DNA of 27,171 bases, from positions 1-27,171 of the forward strand of contig JACCYP010000221.1 in the NCBI GenBank assembly GCA_013696425.1. The letters run 5' to 3'. Source of the stretch: Thermoleophilaceae bacterium (GTDB lineage Bacteria > Actinomycetota > Thermoleophilia > Solirubrobacterales > Thermoleophilaceae). The notes under the pieces are model-generated. The model was not told the DNA's origin and searched no databases. It saw only the letters and a list, made by a program, of their open reading frames with translations. The translations under genes and the position numbers were made by a program. Below, piece after piece: positions 22,038-27,171 of this stretch (its first letter is position 1; each line of letters opens with the position of its first letter).

Positions 22038-23141
22038 GTGTTCTCCGGCGAGCGGGTAGGCGTCTTGACGAACCTGCCGACCCACTACCGGTTGCCGCTG
22101 TTTGCCTCGATCGCGCGGCGGATCGGCGCGGCCGGGGGTGAGCTGCGGGTCTTCTTCTCGGAGTCACGGTTCGGGACGCGCGAGTACCTCCACGGCGGCG
22201 AACCCGGCTTTCCGCACGAGTACCTGCGTGCGCTGCACGTGCCGGGCGCCGGGACTGCGCCGCTGGATCTCGAAACGCGGCTGGCTTCATACTCGCCGAC
22301 GATCTTGCTCGCGCCGGGCTTCTCTCCCCTGGTCAGTGGGCGGGCAGCCCGATTTGCGCGGCGCAGCGGGGTTCCCTTCGGCCTGTGGAGCGGAGAGCCA
22401 CCGCACGCCCCTACCGCCGCGAGCCGCTCGCGTCGGCTTCAGCGCGTCGCGCTGGTCAGGAAGGCCGGGTTTGCGATCGCCTACGGTGGGCTGGCCGCGG
22501 CCTACCTGCGCTCGCTGGCCCCCCGGCTGCCGCTGGTCGTGGGTCGCAATACCACCCCGGTGAGGGCCCCCGCACTTCGCGCCGGCACAGGGCCGCTCTC
22601 GGCCCTGGCCGTCAGCCAAGCTATTCCCCGCAAGGGCCTCGACACCGTGATCGACGCGTTTCGCCTGGTGCCCGCGGAGGTGGCCACGCTCACGGTGATC
22701 GGGGACGGCTCCGCCCTGCCCAGGTTGCGCGAGAGAGCGCGGGGCCTCGGTCATGTCCGGCTTGCCGGAGCCGTTGCCAGCGCGGCGATCGCCGAGGAGT
22801 ACGCGCGTGCCGAGCTCTTCCTCTTCCCGACCCGTTTCGACGTCTTCGGTTTGACGCTGGTCGAGGCGATGGCGTCCGGCATCCCAACCATCGCGTCGTC
22901 CGCGGCCGGGGCGGTCTACGACCTCGCGGACCCTGGCCAGAATGCGGAGATCCTCGAACCGGGCGGTCCGGTGAGCTGGGCGGGCGCGGTGAATCGGCTT
23001 GCCGGCGATCAGCGGGAGCGCGACCGGATGGGTGCCGCCGCGCGCGCCACCATCGAGTCGCGCTGGACCGTGCAACACGCCGCCGATTCGATGGTCGCTG
23101 GCCTTAGGCTGGGCCTGATGCGGACCGGCGCTCCGGAATGA
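22038..23141 (+). CDS. Glycosyltransferase, GT4-like (GT-B fold)
   Basis: Encodes 367 residues from the GTG at 22038, chosen because GGGGAG lies 8 bases upstream and the N-terminus then opens as a GT-B protein should (E-R-V-G-V-L-T-N-L-P-T-H-Y-R-L-P). The C-terminal half has the GT4 order: S-Q-A-I-P-R-K-G-L-D near 195, V-I-G-D-G-S-A-L near 222 and the E-x7-E type segment F-G-L-T-L-V-E-A-M-A-S-G-I-P near 272-285. It moves a sugar from a nucleotide donor onto the growing repeat unit on the inner face of the membrane. Donor and linkage are unknown. The TGA overlaps the ATG of the HTH-ligase gene. Confidence 0.85.
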   Translation: MFSGERVGVLTNLPTHYRLPLFASIARRIGAAGGELRVFFSESRFGTREYLHGGEPGFPHEYLRALHVPGAGTAPLDLETRLASYSPTILLAPGFSPLVSGRAARFARRSGVPFGLWSGEPPHAPTAASRSRRLQRVALVRKAGFAIAYGGLAAAYLRSLAPRLPLVVGRNTTPVRAPALRAGTGPLSALAVSQAIPRKGLDTVIDAFRLVPAEVATLTVIGDGSALPRLRERARGLGHVRLAGAVASAAIAEEYARAELFLFPTRFDVFGLTLVEAMASGIPTIASSAAGAVYDLADPGQNAEILEPGGPVSWAGAVNRLAGDQRERDRMGAAARATIESRWTVQHAADSMVAGLRLGLMRTGAPE

Positions 23142-24859
23142 CCGTTTCCACGCAAGCCAGTGTCGGAACGCGCGTGGCGGATGCTCGCCGGGAGGCCGGG
23201 CTGTCCCAGAAGCAGCTCGCGGGGCGGCTCGGGATGAGCCTCTGGGGTGTAGAGCAGCTCGAGGCCGACAGCGTCGATGCGAGCCCGTATCTCCCGCAGA
23301 TCTCTTACCTGACCCGGCGACCCGAAGAGTGGTTCCTCGATGGGGCCTCGGAGGACGGCGCGAGGCGTGCGGCGCGGGGAACGCCCAACGCGGCCGGCCA
23401 ATCGGGGACGGAGCGGAGCCGGCGGGTGCGGACTGCACGCAAGGAGGCCAGACGCATCGTCGAGCGCCGGATCCAAGCGATCGTGCTGGGCTCCGTCGTG
23501 GGTCTAGTGATCGTACGCGCCTTCACAGAGGTTGTGCCGATCCTGCCACGCTTCCTCAACTTCATCGACATCCCGGTCCTCGTGCTGCTGCTGCTCACCG
23601 CCGCAGTGGTACGGCCGGCCACAGCCGTCGCTCGCAGAGACGTCGTTCCGTTCCTCCTGCTCGGCGCCGCGTTTCTCGCGGTCGCGGCAGTTGCCACGGC
23701 GGCCAACCTCGACCGCGTGGCGCTCGGTCCCACCCTGCTCTTCCTGTATGGGTTCCTCGGCCCGCTCGCGGTCTTCGCCGCGGTGGTACGAATCTGGCCG
23801 CCAGGCAACGCGCGGGCGGTAACCAACACTCTGGTGGCGCTCACAGTGCTCCAACTCCTGGTCGTCGCCGGGATCGACGCTCCGAAGTTCGCCGCCGAGA
23901 ACAACCCCGATGTATTCAGCGGCACGTTCGGTGAGAACGCCTACCAGCTCGTCTTCTTCCTGCTGGTGAGCGCCGGCGTGCTGGTCGGGGTCTACACGTT
24001 CGAGCGCGGCACGCGCGTGGCGAGGCTCGCTCCCGCCTTGCTGGTCGGCATCGCTGGGACGATCGTCGTGGCGCAATATCGCGTACTGCTCATGGCCACG
24101 CTCCTGACCGTCTTGGGGCTCACCGTTCTGCTGGGCGCGCGCCGCGGACGCGGCGCCCTCGTGGGAGTCCTCACGGCCGGCGCGATGTCCGCCGCCCTGA
24201 TCCTGGGTGCCCAGTACCTTCCGGTCCTCAAGCTGGGGCCGACGTACCAGTCGTTCACCAACGATCCGAGCCTGTACTTCAGGGAGCGGCTGAGGGCAGC
24301 GGACTCTGTCAGCAGGCTATACGCGGACAAACCGGAGGCCACGGTCGTCGGGACCGGGCCAGGCACGTTTTCCAGCCGTGCCTGGTACACGTTCGCCGAA
24401 CCCAAGAGCCGATCCAAGTCCAACGTGGCAGGGCGCTACGTAAGGGTGCTGACCCAGGGCAAGGACTACCACACGGATGTGGCCGACAAGTACGTGCTCC
24501 CCCAAATAAGGCGCGGCCGGAGCGTGGTCTCCTCGAAGGCGCTCAGCTCTCCCCTGTCAAGCTATTTCTCGATCCTTGCCGAGGTCGGGATCGCGGGCCT
24601 GGTGATCATGGTCATCATCTACCTTCAGGCACTGGTCGGGGCTACGCGACGCGCGCTGGCCGCGGTCAGGGCGGCGGCCAGGCCGCGGGACCCTCTCCCC
24701 GCGCCCATGATCGGAGGGGCGGTGGCGTTCTTCCTCCTGATCCAGATGGCGGTGTTCGAGAACTGGCTCGAGGTCACGCGGATCTCTTTCCTGGCGTGGA
24801 TACTGCTTGCGATCGGCCTGCGCGAATACGCCGCGAGGTACCCGTCTGGCAGTGCATGA
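23138..24859 (+). CDS. O-antigen-ligase-like membrane protein with N-terminal XRE helix-turn-helix
   Basis: Encodes 573 residues from the ATG at 23138 (ATGA overlap). Residues 9-66 form a Cro/CI-type HTH: A-R-R-E-A-G-L-S-Q-K-Q-L-A-G-R-L-G-M-S followed by V-E-Q-L-E and an R-R-P-E-E-W-F end. A charged, disordered-looking linker (67-110) leads into a polytopic membrane part from about residue 112, with roughly ten or more helices and a large loop near 370-460 rich in polar residues, as in O-antigen ligases and Wzy-like polymerases. Membrane proteins of this family polymerise or ligate glycans outside the cell. No stop or frame break separates the two parts. The HTH may bind DNA of this locus from the membrane, or it may have become a protein-interaction module. 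Confidence 0.8.
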   Translation: MTVSTQASVGTRVADARREAGLSQKQLAGRLGMSLWGVEQLEADSVDASPYLPQISYLTRRPEEWFLDGASEDGARRAARGTPNAAGQSGTERSRRVRTARKEARRIVERRIQAIVLGSVVGLVIVRAFTEVVPILPRFLNFIDIPVLVLLLLTAAVVRPATAVARRDVVPFLLLGAAFLAVAAVATAANLDRVALGPTLLFLYGFLGPLAVFAAVVRIWPPGNARAVTNTLVALTVLQLLVVAGIDAPKFAAENNPDVFSGTFGENAYQLVFFLLVSAGVLVGVYTFERGTRVARLAPALLVGIAGTIVVAQYRVLLMATLLTVLGLTVLLGARRGRGALVGVLTAGAMSAALILGAQYLPVLKLGPTYQSFTNDPSLYFRERLRAADSVSRLYADKPEATVVGTGPGTFSSRAWYTFAEPKSRSKSNVAGRYVRVLTQGKDYHTDVADKYVLPQIRRGRSVVSSKALSSPLSSYFSILAEVGIAGLVIMVIIYLQALVGATRRALAAVRAAARPRDPLPAPMIGGAVAFFLLIQMAVFENWLEVTRISFLAWILLAIGLREYAARYPSGSA

Positions 24860-25956
24860 GCAAGGTAAGGCTGGTGGTGATCGGGCCGGTGCCTCCACCG
24901 GTCCACGGCGTGGCGGTATCCACGGCTCTAGTTCTTGCGAACCGCAGGCTGAACGCCACTTTCGCGGTTGAGCATCTCGACACCAGCGATCCCCGGCCGC
25001 TGAGGTTTGTCGGCCGCTGGGATCTCGAGAACATTCGGCTCGCCCTCGTGAGCGTCGTCCGCCTCACGAGGGCGCTGGGGGGATCGCCCGGCCTCGTCTA
25101 CCTGCCGCTCTCACAGAACATTCCGGGCTTCCTGCGCGACGCTCTGTTCATCCACGTGGCGCGGCTGCGCGGCTGGAAGGTCGCGGGGCACCTGAGGGGC
25201 AGTGAGTTCCGGGAGCTGTACGCGCACCAAAACCGTCTCGTGCGCTCACTGATCAAGGCGAGCCTCATACGCTTGAGCTCCGTGGCCGTGATGGGCGAAT
25301 CGCTGCAATGGGTGTTCAACGGGCTGGTCGATCCCGAGCGGATCACCGTTGTCTCCAACGGCACGCCCGATCAGGGGGTGGCCCCGTTCGAGGAAGAGGA
25401 ACCGATGGGTCTCTTCATAAGCGGCCTCCGCGCGCGTAAAGGCGTCATCGAAGCCTTCGACGCCGCGCTTGAGGTACTCGAGGAGGAACCTACGGCACGG
25501 TTCGTATTCGCAGGAGAGGCCGCAGAACCCGCGCTTTACGAGCAACTCGAGCGCCGCGCGCGCCGGCATCCCGAGCGCATGCGGCTCCTGGATGTTGTGA
25601 CGGGGGAGGAGCGCCGGCGGCTCTTTCTCGCTGCAAGCTATCTCGTCTTCCCCCCGGTCGAGCCGGAGGGACATCCGCGTGTGGTGATCGAGGGTTTGGG
25701 CGCGGGTCTGCCGGTGATAGCCACCGATCGCGGGGCGATCGCCGAGAGCGTGATGGACGGCGAGTGCGGATACGTGCTCGCCGACCCGGATCCCACCCTG
25801 CTGGCCGAGCGCATGTTACGGCTCGTACGCGACGTTGAGCTTCGCCGCCGCATGGCGCTGGCCGCGCGGCAGCGTTTCGAGGAGCACTTCACCCAGGAGG
25901 CCGCCGACGAGCGGCTCGCGCTCTGGCTCGAGGACGTGCAGCGCTCGCCGTTGTAG
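24856..25956 (+). CDS. Glycosyltransferase family 4 protein
   Basis: Encodes 366 residues from the ATG at 24856 (ATGA overlap with the ligase gene). The N-terminal G-P-V-P-P-P-V-H-G-V-A motif forms the phosphate loop of GT4 enzymes, and H-L-R-G-S-E-F-R-E near 113 lies in the acceptor domain. The donor domain has I-S-G-L-R-A-R-K-G, a strand F-V-F-A-G-E and the key P-V-E-P-E-G-H-P-R-V-V-I-E-G-L-G-A-G-L-P segment near 270-290, with the two acidic residues spaced as in GT4. It adds one sugar of the polymer repeat. It is the last gene of the overlapping plus-strand series. Confidence 0.88.
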   Translation: MSKVRLVVIGPVPPPVHGVAVSTALVLANRRLNATFAVEHLDTSDPRPLRFVGRWDLENIRLALVSVVRLTRALGGSPGLVYLPLSQNIPGFLRDALFIHVARLRGWKVAGHLRGSEFRELYAHQNRLVRSLIKASLIRLSSVAVMGESLQWVFNGLVDPERITVVSNGTPDQGVAPFEEEEPMGLFISGLRARKGVIEAFDAALEVLEEEPTARFVFAGEAAEPALYEQLERRARRHPERMRLLDVVTGEERRRLFLAASYLVFPPVEPEGHPRVVIEGLGAGLPVIATDRGAIAESVMDGECGYVLADPDPTLLAERMLRLVRDVELRRRMALAARQRFEEHFTQEAADERLALWLEDVQRSPL

Positions 25957-25962
25957 GGGTAG

Positions 25963-25976
25963 GGGTTCACGAACCC
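25963..25976. repeat. Perfect inverted repeat GGGTTCACGAACCC
   Basis: Six-base arms around a two-base centre (or five-base stem with a CACG loop), six bases after the stop of the second GT4 gene. It could be an operator or a weak terminator; there is no T-tract. Confidence 0.35.
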
Positions 25977-26064
25977 AGGCCATCCCAGGTTAGTTAAGGT
26001 CGCCGCCATCGGACTGCGCGACCGAGCACGCTCCCTGGGGCGCAAAGTCCTTGGTCCCACGCCT

Positions 26065-26745
26065 GTGCCGCCTCCCGTCGATATCGACGCGGGGTTCCTC
26101 CGTATGTACGAGCAGTGTCGAGAGGCGACGATGACGTCGCTCGAGCGAATGTACGCGTTCTGCCAAGCAGTTCGCTACGTCGAGTCGGCGCGCATCCCTG
26201 GTGACATCGTCGAATGCGGCGTGTGGCGCGGGGGCAGCATGATGCTCGCCGCGCGTACGCTCATTGAGGTCGGCAACGCAGACCGCCACCTTTGGCTGTA
26301 CGACACCTTCGAGGGGATGACGGAGCCGACAGACCGAGACGTTTCGTTTACCGGTAGCTCGGCCACCGAGCTCTGGCAAGTCAGGAAAAGCTGGTGTGAG
26401 TCCCCGATCGATGAGGTTTGGACCAACATGGCCTCGACTGGCTTTCCGAGCGACCGGCTCGAACTGGTCAAGGGCAAGGTCGAAGACACGATCCCTGGTC
26501 GCGTCCCGCGGGAAATCGCCGTCCTACGGCTCGACACGGACTGGTACGAGTCCACCTACCATGAGCTGCGCCACCTCGTGCCACTAATGCGCGCCGGGAG
26601 TGTTCTCATTGTCGATGACTATGGCCACTGGCACGGGCATAGGGAGGCGATTGACAAGTACCTAGCGGAGGCCAAAATTCCCATGCTGCTTCAGCGGACT
26701 GATCACGCTGGACGCATGGGCATCCTGCCCCGACGCCACACGTAG
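26065..26745 (+). CDS. TylF/MycF-family O-methyltransferase
   Basis: Encodes 226 residues from a GTG at 26065. The frame is open back to 25963 with codons reading like a basic N-terminus (R-D-R-A-R-S-L-G-R-K-V-L-G), but no ATG, GTG or TTG lies there, so a rarer start (CTG at 26014) is possible. The SAM motif is D-I-V-E-C-G-V-W-R-G-G-S near 47-58; L-Y-D-T-F-E-G-M (about 79), L-R-L-D-T-D-W-Y-E-S-T (about 156) and V-L-I-V-D-D-Y-G (about 177) supply the metal-binding aspartates of TylF/MycF sugar O-methyltransferases. It probably methylates a sugar of the polysaccharide. Its codons are less GC-biased than those of its neighbours, which suggests a separate origin. Confidence 0.8.
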   Translation: MPPPVDIDAGFLRMYEQCREATMTSLERMYAFCQAVRYVESARIPGDIVECGVWRGGSMMLAARTLIEVGNADRHLWLYDTFEGMTEPTDRDVSFTGSSATELWQVRKSWCESPIDEVWTNMASTGFPSDRLELVKGKVEDTIPGRVPREIAVLRLDTDWYESTYHELRHLVPLMRAGSVLIVDDYGHWHGHREAIDKYLAEAKIPMLLQRTDHAGRMGILPRRHT

Positions 26746-27171
26746 CGACTCGCTCGCGACTCCGCCATCCGAGGGCGGGCCACCCGGTTGTGACGTCTGC
26801 ACACCTGTTGCTGCACTGCACCCGCCGGGTTTGAAAGCCTCGACATGCAGATGGAACGTCGACCGGTTGTAAAGTCGTCCACGGTGCGATCCCGAGCAGG
26901 CAGATCGCGAAAGGCAGGCCGGCGTCTTCGAAGCTCGGCCCCGCCACGAGGGTCATCACGGCGCCGCCCTCGATCGACAAAACGATCGCCACAGGCACGA
27001 CGACCGCGACCATGACTGCGGTTGCGCGGGAGGCGATCGTTCGCACCGAGCGCCAGTCCGAGCGCGCGATCGCGCGCGAGAACTCCGGGAAGACGGCCGT
27101 GTAGAGGGAGTCGCTGATCAGCAGCGGTCCCGAGCCGAACTGCACGGCGATCCGGTAGAGGCTGACCGTGG
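26606..27171 (-). pseudogene. Wzx-type flippase (MATE-like), partial and apparently truncated
   Basis: From the right edge to about 26880 the minus strand encodes a flippase-like piece: Y-R-I-A, F-G-S-G-P-L-L-I-S-D-S-L-Y, V-F-P-E-F-S-R-A-I-A, then a hydrophobic helix (V-V-V-P-V-A-I-V-L) and L-G-I-A-P. The gene's 5' end lies outside the window. After L-G-I-A-P the sequence abruptly turns polar and unrelated, and the frame runs on to a stop at 26606-26608, inside the 3' end of the TylF gene on the other strand. A complete flippase would need several more helices. I therefore read it as a flippase cut off near 26880 by deletion or insertion. A sequencing frameshift is the alternative. Confidence 0.6.
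26746..26880. other. Gap between the TylF gene and the truncated flippase
   Basis: About 135 bp with no protein-like frame. It contains the probable breakpoint of the flippase gene. No insertion-sequence ends or target duplications are evident. Confidence 0.4.

Noticed and set aside
1..27171. CRISPR arrays, rRNA genes, insertion sequences, phage genes
   Set aside because: No regularly spaced repeats, rRNA-like stretches, transposases, integrases or structural phage genes were found.

Overview
The window is very GC-rich with strongly GC-biased third codon positions, many GTG/TTG starts and dense 4-bp start/stop overlaps. This suggests a high-GC actinobacterium. Gene content (DUF3352-type lipoprotein, MrfA-like helicase, lasso genes, exopolysaccharide genes) would fit a deep-branching lineage such as Thermoleophilia, but I infer that from style and not from a marker gene.

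Region 1 (1-5.56 kb) looks like ordinary chromosome. It holds the 3' end of a DEAD/DEAH helicase with the DUF1998 four-cysteine tail, a secreted M23 peptidase, a DUF3352-like lipoprotein and a VOC/glyoxalase protein (probable minus-strand pair), a rhodanese, an endonuclease IV and tRNA-Phe(GAA). About 390 bp with no convincing gene follow the tRNA.

Region 2 (5.95-13.46 kb) is a lasso-peptide biosynthetic cluster. Its precursor is only 53 codons, encoded on the minus strand at 9029-9190, and has a canonical lasso leader (Y-x-x-P ... L-T) and a predicted 20-residue core, GGEGSGADGGGTPGMTMVCL, with a Gly1-Asp8 ring. The minus-strand operon reads B1 (PqqD-like recognition element), B2 (transglutaminase-like leader peptidase), C (asparagine-synthetase-like cyclase), A (precursor), a PRMT-fold methyltransferase and an HPr-kinase-like P-loop protein. 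A two-gene ABC-2 exporter diverges from B1. A nucleotidyltransferase gene converges on the kinase end. Three potential tailoring enzymes around one precursor, including a PRMT-like enzyme facing a precursor that has no arginine, make this the most interesting part of the window.

Region 3 (13.49-27.17 kb) is an exopolysaccharide locus. It holds a Gfo/Idh/MocA sugar oxidoreductase (divergent), a two-domain MDR + Gfo/Idh oxidoreductase, an NAD-sugar epimerase, an (alpha/alpha)6-barrel VpsJ-like protein, a DUF354 protein, a Wzz/BY-kinase fusion with a tyrosine-rich tail, two GT-B glycosyltransferases, an O-antigen-ligase-like membrane protein fused to an N-terminal XRE helix-turn-helix, a TylF-type methyltransferase and the broken end of a Wzx-type flippase at the right edge. 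Several genes are joined by ATGA-type overlaps, so most of 14.7-25.96 kb is probably one or two transcripts making, polymerising and length-controlling a secreted polysaccharide.
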